Of a DNA stretch of 64,000 nt, positions 26,501 through 41,500 are shown in pieces; positions within the stretch are counted from its first letter, which is position 1; each line of letters begins with the position of its first letter. The translations under genes were made by a program, and so were the position numbers. The notes under the pieces were generated by a model. The model saw only the letters and a list, made by a program, of their open reading frames with translations, was not told where the DNA came from and did not search any database. The DNA lies in assembly GCA_037074765.1 (NCBI GenBank), contig JBAMDO010000009.1, positions 62,001-126,000 on the forward strand. The letters run 5' to 3'. The stretch is from Mansonella perstans (taxonomy: Eukaryota; Nematoda; Chromadorea; Rhabditida; Onchocercidae).

Positions 26501-29500
26501 CAATTAAATGATGCTTGAAAAAATGAAATTTCATATTAGGAATGCTTAAAGCTAAGTATCATTTCCACTCTGCTATACAATCATAAAACTATTATATTCA
26601 GTAATTTATCAGTCAGGATTGCTTTGAAATATTCAGATTTAAGTTGAAAAATTTCACTAATTAAATACTGTTTAATTGATTTCTAATAACAATTAAACAA
26701 AGAGAATGAATTTGTGCCATTTCAAAGATTTTGACTGATAAGCTAATAAGGAAAACGGAAAATTCTGAGTCTTTTTTTGTCTGAAATCTTGTCAATGATC
26801 CATGCAGAAAATACACGGCTAGATTGGAAAGTTAATAACAGTAACAGTAATGTAGAGAGTGGAGAGAAATTGAACAATGAATGAAAAATAATTGCCATGC
26901 AATCAAAATTTGAGAAAATATCTTTTGAAATTTCAATTGAAATGGATGCATTTCAGCAAAATAATATGAAAAAAGATATAACTAATTTCGGAATATGTTA
27001 ATATTCATGCAAATATGTTGTGATGAGAAATTTTATGAGAATTGAAACTAGAAGAAAAATTTTTAAAGTGAATGACAGGAAGAATGAAATAAGGAAGACA
27101 TTAAAGAGATAAAAAAAGAAATTTTTCGTCATATTTTTCAAATAATAATTACGAATGAATCATTCCTTTCTGATAAACTCTTTTAAAATCAATCAGTTTT
27201 TCATCAGAAAATAAAGAAGCTAATCCACAAATATGTCATTGTATTGAAATTTAATTTAAAAAACTAAATTTGAATTCTAAAAAAGTGAAAAAATTATTCG
27301 CTTCATTTAACAAATTTTTCTGCAAAATAACTGTCAGCAATGTCGTTAATATGATGTAGAAGTAGTAGTATCAGACTATTCGGCCGTTTTTTCTCGCCGT
27401 TTTTTCTCCGTTTTTGTCTGTTCATCCCTTTCACCATCACTCGTCATTCTTTTACAGTTTATCGAAATCGGAACGACGATGATGCTAGCATTCCAATAAT
27501 TCCTATATGCATCAAAAAATGGAGCATTCGGAATGATTCACAATATATAAATTAATTTATTCCTTTTCCACTCTTCCATCGTTTGCAATTTGCATACTTA
27601 CCTGATTCAATTGTATATTATTAAAATTATGAGAATGTTTTGAATTTTAATTTCACAAAAAGTCAAAGTGTCTTCGATATCATTTCGGTCATTTCGTCAA
27701 ATTTTCACATGTCAGAATCAAGTAATTTCAAAATTCCTAAAAATCAATTTCAAAATCATCATCATCACTTTCGATCAATTTTGTTACTACATAGATAGAT
27801 GAAGCAACGTTAAGGAATATTACGAAAACTGGTCGGTTTTCGTTTTTTGTTTGCTTTACAAAGGCAAAATGATTTTTGTTTACTTTGTAGTTATGTAAAT
27901 TAAGTAATGCTTAGTTTTAAATTGTTTAGTTTTAAATAATGCATTGTTTTCACTGTTTTTTTCAAATGTATATGATAAGAAACTAAGTGAAATAACAGGG
28001 AATTGAAGGTAATATGATTATTTTGCTTCCCATCGAAGTTTTTTAAAAAGAAATTAAAATTTGAAAATCTAAGATATCGATACGTCTGTATATGTACAGA
28101 TGTAGAAAAAGAGAGGCGGAGAGACAGAAAGAAGCAGTTGCTAGAAAATTTCAATTATTTAAATTTCAATTAACGAAAAGATAATGTGATGTATTTTCAA
28201 TTAGTTCTTAACGTTACTGGTGCAACATATTAATGAATACAAGCATTCGATGGAGAGATACGTATGCCGCGAAAATGACAAAAAGATAGATGGAATTGAT
28301 CTATCATAAGTAAATTAGTTACAAGTAATTTTGTAATTAACGCATTTAAAAAAATTGTCAAGAAAATGATAAGAAAGAGAAATTTTTGTCAAAAAAAGAA
28401 TTTCGATGATTCAATTTTATTCACTCATTCCCCTTTTCTACAATTTTCGATGAACAAACCAAGTATTGAAAATCAGCAGTTTATTTCTTTTCATTTCTCA
28501 AAATTTTTCAAATTATCGAAGCTTTTAATGACTTTGAAAAAGCTTAAATATTTGTTGATTCATCGCAAAAGAGAACATTCAGTGAATGAGTGATGTGATC
28601 TGTGGAATGTGAAATACTATTGCTACATGATAATTATGGATGTAAAATGAGAAGTGAAAAAAACTCCGTCATGACAGAATTATAAAGAAAAGTTTTTCCC
28701 CTTTTTGTTGAAAATGAAACATTTATTACTGCAGTCGATTAAGTCAGTAATCAGTAATTAGAAATACAGTTCATTCAAGGAAAATTAAAAGTTAACTTCT
28801 GAGAAAAGAACAGAGGAAAAAATGAAGCGTTGAAAATTGAAACCACCGTGGCTGCAATCGTTTAAATAAATCTAAATTTGATTCAAATTTCGATTAAGTA
28901 CCGCTATTATATTCACTGCCATCCATTCATACCACAAATGGATCACTAACTGAACTATCACAATTATATTCATGATCTGTAATTTGGGATAAATATCAAA
29001 TAACCGTTACAACTTTTTGCCGTTTTAATTATTGCACTGAACATGTTGCAGACTTCTAGCACTTTTGCAACCGAAACCGACAATAATCATTTCTTATTTT
29101 TCAACATTTTTTCTCAACTAACTTTCAACCGCCCTTCCTTATTTTTTAATGTGTGCCATTTATCATTTTCTACAATTTCCGATCATTTAAAATGAATTTC
29201 GAGCGATAAAATTATTTCATGAGAAAATGAAACTTTAAAAAATCAATTCCAATAAAGTTTACTTTGTCTCAGAAACCTGACACATTTTCGTCCCTTAACC
29301 TGTCTAAACTTGTCATCTCTCTTAGCTTCATCACAGTTGATTGCTTTCATTCTGATATTATCTTTTTTGACCTTCTATTATCAATCTATCCAGTATTTCA
29401 AAAAACTTTTTTTGCTCTTTTTCAAGTGTAACTTTTTATGCATTACCAGCTACCGTTACGACAAATGTTGGAATCTCAGAAGCTTTCAAAAAAGGATTGA

Positions 29501-32500
29501 AGCAGAAATGAAATAGTACACATATGTCAATTTGTTGCTTTTAAATGACGAATATTCAAATCGAAACGATTAATGTAAGCCTGGTCGGCTCAGATGAAAG
29601 AAAAATATTGAAAAATGAACAGATGAAAGATTGATAAAAAAAAAAAAAAAAAAAACAAAGATATTATAATAATTCATTGTTACGCATTTCCCGGCGCCTC
29701 AATAGTATATTTTCAAACCTTAAGTTTCAGAATCATTTGATGTTTGCCGAAAAAATCTTTACCAATGAATTGCTATTTGTTATCATTAGTATTGTTACTA
29801 CTAATAGAGCAGTTATTACTTAATTCATCATATTACATTCATTATAAGATTGATTTTATGATGAATCGATCAATGTGTAAGTTTTGTTGATACTTTATTA
29901 ATTAGAAAATTTTATAATCCAAAAAGGATAGGATGAGAAATGAAAAAGTCAGTGCAAAAGAAATAGGAAAAGAAAAAACAGACATCTTTTTTGGATTAGA
30001 TATGCAATCTGAAACATAAGACAAATGAAATTCTTTTAGGAATTTTTGCATACATTCTCATTATGCAAACAAAAATTTTGATATAATTTATCATGAAAAT
30101 AATCATACTTATCATTGTCTTAAAGCTGATATGAATGTCTATCCATCTGTCACATTACAGTAGTAGCGATTTCAATTTCAAATTAAGCTAATAGTAGCTG
30201 ATACGATCAAATGGAAGAGAGAAAAAGAAATTCTAACAAATTGATCGATCGTTTGTGATAGTGCTGAATCAATTAATTGAATTGTGAATCTTCTTGATTA
30301 CAACTGATTGATTTATCATCTTCCCATTTCTTTCATTTTTAAAACCATATATTACACTTCAAAGATTTAATACCGCATTCGAATCTACCGGATATCATAA
30401 ATTAAATCGTAAATACGATGCAGTATTACATATTTTTTAATAGGCGAAAATAGGCAGGAAATTCTATCTTCTCTTCACTATAAAATCATACTGCTTTTTT
30501 AACTCCAATAAAATTGATATATGCAATATGAATTTTGGAAAATCATTTAAACATCGCGTTGTTAAAAACACTTAATAAGATAATCAAAGTGATGCAAACC
30601 AAACATTGTTGAATGAAATTTCAAAAGAAGAAGTTAAATTACCCATTCATATTTAAGTCCTCCTACTGAAAGCATGCATTATGGATTATGTTACATCACA
30701 TATAATTTTCAAATTCTAAATAGCTTTTACATAAATGATATCAATGAATTCAGCCAAATTAACGACGCATGCGAAATTTAATTATTTTATGTTACACAAT
30801 AAATTTCGGCTAGAGGTCATTTCCAACGAGAGAGACAAAACAAAATTGAACACATTCGAAATAATTTTGATTACTATCAAATTATTCGCATTACGTCAGT
30901 TATTTACAAATTAACTGCAAATATATTTTGTTAATAAACCTGTGATTTATTTATTTTCAAATAGCTAAACCAAATAGACATGCAAAAAGCTTTTTTCCTT
31001 TGCATTAAACATTTGATAATTGATTTAACTGTTGCCTGTTAAAATTCAAATTTTGACATTTGATAAATTATTATGAAAAAATTTTACAATTACCAATTTT
31101 TTTTATTACTTATGTACATATACATATGACATCCCATATAAATAGATTTGAATATAGATTAGTGCACGATAGTGTGATTTTAAAAATGCAAAATTGAGGG
31201 CTCAATGGAAAGAAAAGTAAATTTTTTATTTCAGTTTCTTAGTAGACTTTATTCTTCGTTCTTATGTAAACATTGTATTTTTGGAAGATAATTTTATAAC
31301 TAAAAAGCGCGAAGATTGAAGTTAAAAGGAGCAATGGCCAGGCAGAATCAGAAAGCAAAGCGAAGAAAAGAAAAGGAATAGAACAAATTCATTTGCAGAT
31401 ATTTCAATTAACCATTATGCATTCATTTTTGCAATTAAAAAATTTTGCAGTTTATTTCAATGATAAAATATTAACTTTGTATTTACTGTACAAATTATGC
31501 CTGTGTGCAAGAAATGCTAATAAAGTTCGATTGCAAAAATTCAGGAGAGGAAAGAAAGCTGGGCAAAAGTAAGCATGAACAGATATTTTGACAATTTATC
31601 ATTCCTTCATTTAAGTAAATCTTCGATCATCCCGGGACTTATGAGCAAAAAGGGAATGTCGTAGTCATACTCAGGAAGCGTTCAATTGAAGAAATGAATA
31701 AGCAAACATTTGTAGTGTTTAAATTGTAAATTTATCGAAAACTTTCAGTTTACACATATCAGTTTTCTCGGGAAATGTCAATAAGCGAAAAAAAAAGAGA
31801 AGGATTGGTGTGGCTGATTCTCCATCAATGAGCTTTGCAACTTTCACATATGAATTTCCAACATTAATCATTCACTGAGACATTTTCCTGAATGCAAATT
31901 GATTCTAATCAAAACTTGACTCTTAAGTTAAAGCACAACTGCGTAAAGCATACTTACATTTCTTTGGTAATTCAAATATTTTTCAACAAATAGCATAAAT
32001 ATAAATTTCTAAAAAAGATAAGTCATACTAAAAACTTTAAATGAGAAATCGTTATAAAGTTTGAGACAGGAAAGAATGAAGGGAAAAAAGTGACATTGCT
32101 AATAGGGAATTGTCATCATCATTTTCCTTTATCGTTTTCCACCGAAATGGAAAAGTGAAGATTTGATGTGATGATAACCTTGGCATTTGCATATGTCTCC
32201 CTTTCCGTCTGTTATTGTCACCAACAATTGTAGCGAATAATAATGATACTAAATTATTAAATTAATATAAATAAATGATTATGCAAAATCTTGACTGTTT
32301 GAGTAATTTAAAAAGAATGTAACCACCATAAAACTGTCATTAATTTAACAAATAATGCAGGGGAAGGATGCAGTCTTCTTATTACAAACATTTTATCAAA
32401 TTTTCGACATTAATTTAATTTAGAACTAAAATTCAAAAATTTGTGGTTTGAGCGGAAAACTATAATAACAGAAAATGATGAAAGTGGTATTTTCTTTGAG

Positions 32501-35500
32501 AACAATCATTCTCACATTACATTTTGTATTATTTTTAGTCGGAAAAGCTTCGTTCGGAGATAAACCGTTCAGAATTCATTCAAAAGGAGAGAGAAGAGAG
32601 AAAGAGAAGTGCAAGAAAAAGGGAAAGAAAAAAATTCAAAAAATAAAACGATGCTTATGGATTGCCGTGGAAGCTAAAATTATCAATTAGCTAGCTTAGT
32701 GTCGAGTTTCGTTAGAGAGAACGAAAAATGTATCAACGCGAGGAGCATTGATACAGTGGAACGAGATGAAAGTAGTTGGAAATTTGTTGTATTCTTGTTA
32801 TTATCGAAATTGGACAGTTTGTTTATTGAAAAGTTTCTTCAAAAATTGGCTAAGAATTGAAACAGTGAAGTTAATTAAAACTTTAAAAAAACCTTCATTC
32901 AACAAAAGAAATTGAACGAATATATTAATTTGTAATCAAAAAAGCAATAATAACAAGACGAAATTTACGAAATTTTTAAATATTATTTGCTGAAAAGTCA
33001 AAATCACATGCAATTTGTGATGTGCTAATTTCATTGACTGAACTGAATTTAATTTTCAATTCTGATTTCTACTCGATCATTCATTTAATGTTCGCTTACA
33101 ATTCTAGCTTGCATCGATACTTAATTCATGTTCATGTATTTTTTGAGTATGAGCATTTTTTTTTGGCAAATTCAGAACTTAAGTAGCAAACCAAAATGTT
33201 ATGAAGCATTATTTTCAGAGGAATTTCATAACCAATGAAAGGCAAATAATAACGCTGTTGCCATTGCAAATGATTGGTTATATCGCGATAAAATCATGGA
33301 TAAAATCGTGGATCATGAGAGGCAAAAAGATTAACACAAATTGAATCATTGAAAATACTCCTAGGCCAGAGAGAATTTGTGAAAATTTTTGCAGAAATTT
33401 GAGAGTGACAACGTCGACATAATTTGATTTAATTCTAATAACTGCATACTATTCAACAATATGCAATCTCTCATTAAGATATTTAGTTTGTCTCAGAAAT
33501 AATTAAGCTCGTCACCGTGTAATTAATCGTTTATTGTTGGATAATTAACCGCACACTAATTGAATTGAACAGCAGCATTCTTTTATGAGATGCTTTCATG
33601 TAAGCAAAAGATATGTGAACATATGAAGCAGAGACTTAATTAGTCGAAATGAGAGGATATGATTTCTGATTAATTCTGTTGATCATCACTCAATGATTTC
33701 TGATCAGTAATAGCAGGAAGAAATATATTTTAATATAAATTATCACTTATTGCAATATAATTTAGATATTTTTGGCTTCATATTTTTCCGGAAAAATAGG
33801 AAAATTCTAGATTCAATTATAAATAATAAACCAGGCATGAAAAAAATAGTAGTTAGACAAAGCAGAAAGGAAGGAAAAGAAAATAAGCAAGCATTAGAAA
33901 TGGAACTGATCCGATACGATCCGATTCGTCTTTTGTGATACATCTGCCTACTCAATCTTAAAAATGACACTAAAGGACAGAATTGATACTGGAAAGAGGC
34001 TTACGGTGAATTTGCAGAAGAAAAAGAGAAAGAAATGAGACAATGATCCTAAAATAAAGAGAATGTAAACAAACACTTCTTAGTGGTAAAATTGAAGTGA
34101 AAACGGTTAATTCGACTATCCAGGAACAATCATACACGGATAGCTCCATCGGGATAACCAATGTATACGTTCAATATCTCACGGGAATTCATTCATTTAC
34201 GTTAATTCTTTTCACATCTGTTTACTGTCGTATCAATTCAAAAAACCTGTGTCCTCAGTTTTTTTTTCATCTTCACCCTCTTTCATTTTTCATTTTATTT
34301 CAATCATTGTAAACAAATTGAAAGTGAAGCAAAAAGTAATCAAGCTTTAGTTTTTTCCTTTTATTTTTTCGCAGTTAGCAAAAAATTATAGTTTTTCCAG
34401 TCATAGAAACACTTTTTTGAATAAGACTGCAAATCTTAATGTACATCAGAAAATGCTACTACTCTATTATTTTTTCTCTGAAATGTGACGAAACCAAAGT
34501 TTGCTATATTTGTGTAAATGCTTCAGCTTCGATGGAATAGACACAAAAACTTTACATTCATCTCATTTATCAGTCTTTTAACTCTTCCTTTTTTCTTTTT
34601 TACTCTTTGAAAGTTTCAAAATCCAATGCACTAAAAACTTTTTTAACGCATTATTTTTTCGCAGTTAGCAAAAATCCAGTTGTAAATTATTCATTTCTTC
34701 GTCATTCCATTGATCTTACATTTATGTAAATTGCGGGGAAAAAGTTCACTTAAACAAACAAATATTCTCTCCTTTACTGTGGGGATCCTAAAGATAACTA
34801 TGAAGAGTGCAGAATCTTTTCCAGGAAAAAAAGTTGAAGTTTATTTGTCAACAAGTCTAGTTTGTGACAGTAAGCAATAGAAGCAAAGCACTAATACATT
34901 CTCTTTCTTCTAAAAAAGTTCCAAACAAAAATGTAAAATCTTTCAGGCTTTTGCGTAACAAATCTAATTTCACATTCCGTAAAACTATGCCAAGTTTTTC
35001 ACCTTATGTGTTTGTTTTTTTCTCAAATTTTCTTACCATTTCTTATCGACCTGATTTCTTAATTAATTTTATATAAAAAGAAAAAAGACAAGGGAAGATG
35101 AAATTTATCAGTCCTAATTAAAAAAAGCAGGCATTAGAATTGAAGTGGCAAAATATTCGATGTCATTTAAAACTGTTTAAAATAATTTAAAACAAAGCAA
35201 ATGAAGCGAATGAAATTAAATCAAGACATTTGAAGGAGCAGAGACATTTCTTTTCAAAATCAGTCGATCATTACTTAATTACAACGGCCCTTTTATTCAT
35301 TTGCCATATTTCATTTTACGAATATTGTCACCAATACTATCATTTGTCAAATAAAATGACGATAAAGAAGTTTTCGGAACAATTTAAATGATTTAATAGC
35401 AGAACATTGAATTTCGCCGTCCTGCTTTAGTTTGACACTTTCCTTTTCATCAAAAACAAAATGATATTTGCTTGAAAAAATTAAGAATATTATCTGTGCA

Positions 35501-38500
35501 TGGTAATGAAATAATTAACTTCATTATGTCGTATGAATCGGAGGAGGGTGTTACATAAAGTATTGCATCAAATTATTTGGATATGTGAGCTTCAAAACTA
35601 CCACTTCATTTTTACATTTCAAAACAAATCACTGAAATAATTTGAATCCAAATTAGTGTGTCTTATTTAGATTACTGGCAATCAAACCTTTTTAACGAAA
35701 TAATTTCTTCGAATTTTAACCTGCACCACTTTTTCGAAATGGAAAAATTTGATTCCGAAATAAAGAACTTAGGCTATCAAATATTACAACCGAAATCAAG
35801 ATTTTCCCTTTTCAAGGAAAAAGAAAAAATCTCAAATGTCAAAGCGAATGACGCAATTGCGACTGGAATTTTTCAAAAAACTATTTCAGACTTAATACTG
35901 GCAAAAGTGAGATAAAGAGTGTAAATAAATTGTAAACTTACCATTTGTAGCTACTTTAGATATATCAATATTCAATGATTTCGCAAACAGCAAACATCCA
36001 GCAATAACTTCTCTCTGTAAGCAAATCATTAATTAATTAATGATAAATGAACTGTGAAAGTGGCAATGAAATTATTCTACGTTTGAGTGATAGCAGAAAA
36101 AGTAATAATTAACAGAGTAATAATGAAGTGAAAGTGATGACGACTTGCTCAAACAGAAGGTCTTTCCGAAAAGCTACAAATTTTTCGTTGCGTTGGTTAA
36201 GAAAAGTGTCGCATTTAGTCGATGAATTATTCGATTAAATCTTTTCGTCCATTTTAATGACAAAGGAAATACTGACAGAAAGATATAAATTGAAATTGAT
36301 TAATTAGAATATTGGAATTTACCGTCATCCTTCATTTCTTCATCAAATTTAATTAATAAGGATTCTGCTTGCATCTGATAAGAAAAATGCTTCTGCACAA
36401 CAATTTGTAGATTTTAGGAAAAATTTAGGTTTGATATGAAATTGATATGAAAACGGATATTAATCAAATTCAGGTGAGCGAAGATTTTCAACAGTTTCCA
36501 ATGAATGGATGATTGTAAAGTTCTTATTAATTAAAAAAAAATAATATCATTAAAGAACGATGAAAATTGGGAAGGGAATGGGGAGATGTAAAAATTTATC
36601 ACAATGATTTGCTTATTTTAGTTTGCAATTTTAACTTTTAGAATTTTGAAGAAAAAGGCGAGAAAACTGATTGATGAAATTAGCAAATAATCGTAATTTT
36701 TAAGGAAGAATAGATAAGTTAGAGGTTTTTTTTCGCCCATTCCTGGCTCATAGAAATTTCAAAGGGATCAGGCCAAATTCTATTGTTATTTGAATCTTTA
36801 AGTAAGAATAGATAAGTTAGAGGTTTTTTTCGCCCATTCCTGGCTCATAGAAATTTCAAAGGGATCAAGCCAAATTCTATTGTTATTTGAATCATAATTT
36901 TTAAGGAAGAATAGATAAGTTAGAGATTTTTTTCGCCCATTCCTGGCTCATAGAAATTTCAAAGGGATCAGGCCAAATTCTATTGTTATTTGAATCATAA
37001 TTTTTAAGGAAGAATAGATAAGTTAGAGATTTTTTTCGCCCATTCCTGGCTCATAGAAATTTCAAAGGGTTCAGGCTAAATTCTATTGTTATTTGTTCCA
37101 AAATCATATAGAAAATAACGCAATGCAAAAAGATAAGCGATTGAAATTCAGTATTAGTGCTAATTAATTTTTTTTTGTTTTCTGGTTGTCCAGGAACAAA
37201 AAAAGAAAAAAAGGATTTGCATTTTGAATAAAAAACGTTAAAATATAAGTGCGCAGTTTGTATTCAAAGAGATAGGCCACTGCAAGTTGACAATTTCAAA
37301 TGATCGGTAGTGAATCGAACAATAGTAAAAGAAGTTTGAAAAAACTGAAATACTACTAGGTGTTGATGAAGGCAATTAAAAAGAGAGCCAAATTTCATTT
37401 CTAAATGTTTGAAAGAAAGGGAGTTTCAAGACGAAATTATCAAAATTAATTGAAAAATGGCTTTAAATTGTTGAGTGAGGAAAATGCTTGAACTAACGAT
37501 ATATTCATTGAATTGAAATTTAAGAATTTTGATACTTAGTGATTTTTTTTTTTTTTTGTGCACAGTTCTTCTGCATCCATTTAACCACCTATAATTGAAG
37601 TATAAAGTATTTTAATTATATCTCACATCGACAATTATCACGCAAATTTTAATTTATAATTTAAATTATTACCTCGTATTTGCTGATTTTCAACTTAACA
37701 TTTTAATTAGTTTTCTTTTTCTACTTTCATTCATTTCATAAATGAATTCACTTGGATCATTTTCAGATGAATTTTTCTTCAGCAACTTTAATTCCTCTAC
37801 CATGTCTAAATTTCGACGTTTAAAGTTTGATGTCAAAATTTCAAATAATAAATAAACATCCTTTCCTCCACAATTCCTTTTCGCAGTTATTTATATGCAC
37901 ACAGGTGGGCAGACAGACATGCATGCATATAAAGCAGTGATTTCAAGTGAAGTAATATATTTTCATAAAAATAAATACTAAAATTTAAAGCCTAGATAAA
38001 AAATATAAAGGAAGCTATAACTATTAATAATTGCAGAAATCGGACCGTCAAAGTGACCATTGGCAAAAATGATCTTAACGAAAATGGATGGAAGATGATG
38101 TGATGATGAACTTCCGACTAATTTATTATCATTAGAATGTTCTCTCAACAATTGTTGTCTTGACTAATTGTTCTCAATTCCGGAAATGAAATTTTTCGCT
38201 TTCCAAGCTTGCTTAGAAATGAAAATTTAAAAGGTTTGATTTCGAAAGGAAGAAATGAATTCAGCCTTGGAGTGATTCAATTCAATTCAAATTAAAGATT
38301 GATATAATAATTGAAAAGGCTGAAAAAATATGCTGGAAAAATTAATAATTGCAAAAAAATTGGAACGATAACTTGAATGTAAATTAGCAAGCAGTAAAAT
38401 TGGATAGAATAAATTAAATTAGTTGAGATCACTGATAAAGTTTAATTTGCAATTTTAATTTTAATACGCATGGTGCTAAATAAAAAAGAACTAGTAGAGT

Positions 38501-41500
38501 GTTCTGTTTGCAATAAATTCGTGAAACATAATTTTTTGAATGAAATCGCATGAAACATATTTAAATTCAAGCATTCCAGCTTCTCTCCAAATTTAATTTT
38601 GTTTAATTTTACTTGCTGAATTAAATAAGTTCTTTTTTATTCGCTAACTTTTGGTTTGAATTTTCATTCTTTCAACATCCACGAAGTTTTAATAAATGAA
38701 TCCAATTTAATTTTAATGAATCTGTTATCAAAATTTCATTAAATTCAAACGAATCACAGCGCACTCTGTGATACAATGGAAGGCATAAAGTGAAGCTGAG
38801 CACTGCACGAGTGTCATTAATAGAATAATTACCAATTATGGCGAAATATCCACAAGTTTTAGTTATGAAAATGAATGGATTTAGTTATATCGAAAATTTG
38901 AGTGCGCTTAAGCAAGTTTTGATAAAAAATTCATGAAAAATAAAGAATGATTACATAAGTCTTTGCAATGTTTGCTTAAACAATAAATTACATTAGTGAA
39001 AAGTGAAGTTTTGGAAGGAAAATTTGCCCGAAAGTCTCATTTTCAAGTCAAAGCTATAAAAGGAAAGGAAAAACTTTAATATTTAAACAAATAACATTTT
39101 TTCTAACTTTTTGCATATTAGAAAATAAAGCGCCTCATTGATTTTAGCGCCACAAATGGGAAGGAAAATAGAAGAGTGAAAGTTCCTTGGAACAGTGATA
39201 GAGAAACAGGTGTCCATTGATTATCAGCCCATCCCAAGAAAAAAATGATGCAAACGTTCATAAATCATCTCTAGCAAAACATAATTATTGTTAAAATAAC
39301 ATTCCATAAGTCGCTGACTTTTTGAGCAGAAATTGTAAAAATTATTAATTGCTTTTTCAATAAAAGTTCTTGTCTAATTCTTTCTACTTTAAATCGTTTC
39401 ATAGCTGAAAATTTCCCATTTGCCATTCTTTCTTTGCTTTTTTTATTAATTAACAAACAGTGATAAAGAAGTTAAAAAATTCCATAGAAGAAGTCGTCAT
39501 AAATAACTTTTGCTGACTACATTGAAATGACAACTAATTAAAGAAACATTTCTTTAGATTAGCTTTCACAGGTTGTTTTTTGCAGAAAAAAGCTAAAATG
39601 ACTTCTGCGATTCATTTGATGGAATATCATTTATCAATATGTTTTCACATGTTTTCGGCTCATTTTCTCTATTACGTTTTAATTCTTCTGTTTTTGCTTT
39701 ATTTAAAAATAAAGTAAAAATTCAAACCGGTTCTTGATGTCCATCAATTGTTGCTTTAATTCGTTCTTCCGCAGCGGGAACACAATCAGAGGCTAAAATA
39801 CAAGTGCAATTGGTATCAGTTAGAAAGCTTGCTGAAAGTCCCCATATAAATGCATAAGTAACAAATGTTATTTTACGCAAGAAAAAAATAAATTATTTAA
39901 TTTGCATGGAAGGCTGAAAATGAGAAATGATTCGTTAGCAAAAAATTCTCGAGAATTCCAGTAAAGAGCAGATTTATAATCTACGCAGAGAATCTCCCTT
40001 CCTATTTTGTTCTAAAAATTCTTGAAGTGAAAGGATGCGGAAAAAACTTCGGAATTATCAGGTCGAAGAATTAAAGAAAGAAGAAGAAAGTGGTAATGAA
40101 GAGGTTTTTTCCAAGAGTCTTATTTTAATTGAGTTTGCTGATGAAATGAAGAATTTCTTCCGCAACTAAATATGATAGGAAGTGTTGGAAAGATATTTTT
40201 GAATTTCGAAATAATGTTTTGTGAAGACTAATTAAGAAAGAGCTGTTCATAGAATGCCTGATTAAACTTATTACTCACTCACTATTGAACATCGTGGAAC
40301 TGTATTTGATCACAGGTTTGTGCTTAATCATTCTACCAAATATTGAAATTCGCAGGAAATAATTGGAAATTTTCAAATTTTCAAACAAGACATTAATTAA
40401 TTTAATGAAAAACTATTGGAAATCAGTGTAAAATTTATTCAGACCGCGGAGTGTAAGAATGCAGTGAAAAACGGAAAGGTTTGAAAATCCAGATTAGATG
40501 TGCGTAGATGTCTAACTGAAAAATTAAAGTATGCTGAATTAAATTAATTGGTCACGAGTTAGTTGTTGAACCGTTAAATCCTTTCGGAAATTGGGTTATT
40601 GTAAAATGCGAAGACCATCGGAGCAAAATTGCTTGTTGAATTGCAAATTTACTTATTATTTACATTAGTTAGGTGACAAATTAACAAATTGGGTCTCTAA
40701 TTTGTTTCAAATCGCTATTTTGAAAGAATTTTGTCCAAGTTTTTACTTGGAAGTTGCTACAATGTTTAATTAATTTCATTTAAACATCGTTGAATTACAA
40801 CTTTGAATTATTTTATATTTGCAAGTACAGAAGCTTATCAACTCTTTGATTTTTTCTAAAAAATTCCACTAATTTTCTAAAATTACCAAAATGAATTTTC
40901 CACTGAAACTAACTGATTGCTCGCAGAAGTGTCACAAGTTTTTGCGGTTCGCGTAGATCGCTCGTGAGATCAGTGATCGGTTCTGCTCCGTATCGTATCA
41001 AATGCCGATTTGCCCACTCTGTATAGATCTACAATGCATTCCATAAATTCCTTGCAACTTTGTCAAAGTATTCACAGAAAATGAAATAAAACAAAAGCTG
41101 CACAAAGATATTGCAACGAATTAAAATTTTAGAAAATCATTTGAAAACTGTATCGATGCAGCGGTAAATTAATTTTCACTGCTTTTTGATGATAATTGTA
41201 ACTTGCACCTACTTTCAAAACTTTTTTCGGAATAGAGTAAAAGCTTTTCTTCATAATTTACTTCCTCTTCTTGAATGATCATGCTTCAATATAATAGTCT
41301 TAATTTATTTATAATTTGCCAAATTTGTTTGCTAATTAGTCTTGCTGTCTCATCTATTGTTATCTTACACTTATCATAAAAAATATGTGAAACAACTTTA
41401 AAAAATGCGAAAAAGAATTGCAATATAAATTGAAAAAGTTTAGTTCAAATTTATTTTAATTGTTGTTGGTATTGGAAGTGAAACTGATAAAATAAATTAT

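Larger units (their letters stand above)
25523..35941 (-). other. intron 4 of unc-53 (10.4 kb)
   Basis: The largest intron in the window, interrupting the CH domain in phase 1 just before the ILNGHLGAIL helix. Contents are AT-rich with scattered small repeats: GTTGAAATTAAT three times near 26091-26144, a 20-base A run at 29636-29655, and a 25-base sequence repeated at 34361 and 34651. No coding exon or RNA gene was recognised on either strand. Confidence 0.8.
36015..39727 (-). other. intron 3 of unc-53 (3.7 kb)
   Basis: Interrupts the CH domain in phase 0. It carries a four-copy tandem repeat (36692-37095) and a 52-base exon-like segment (36323-36374), both listed separately. The rest is AT-rich with no recognised feature. 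Confidence 0.82.
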
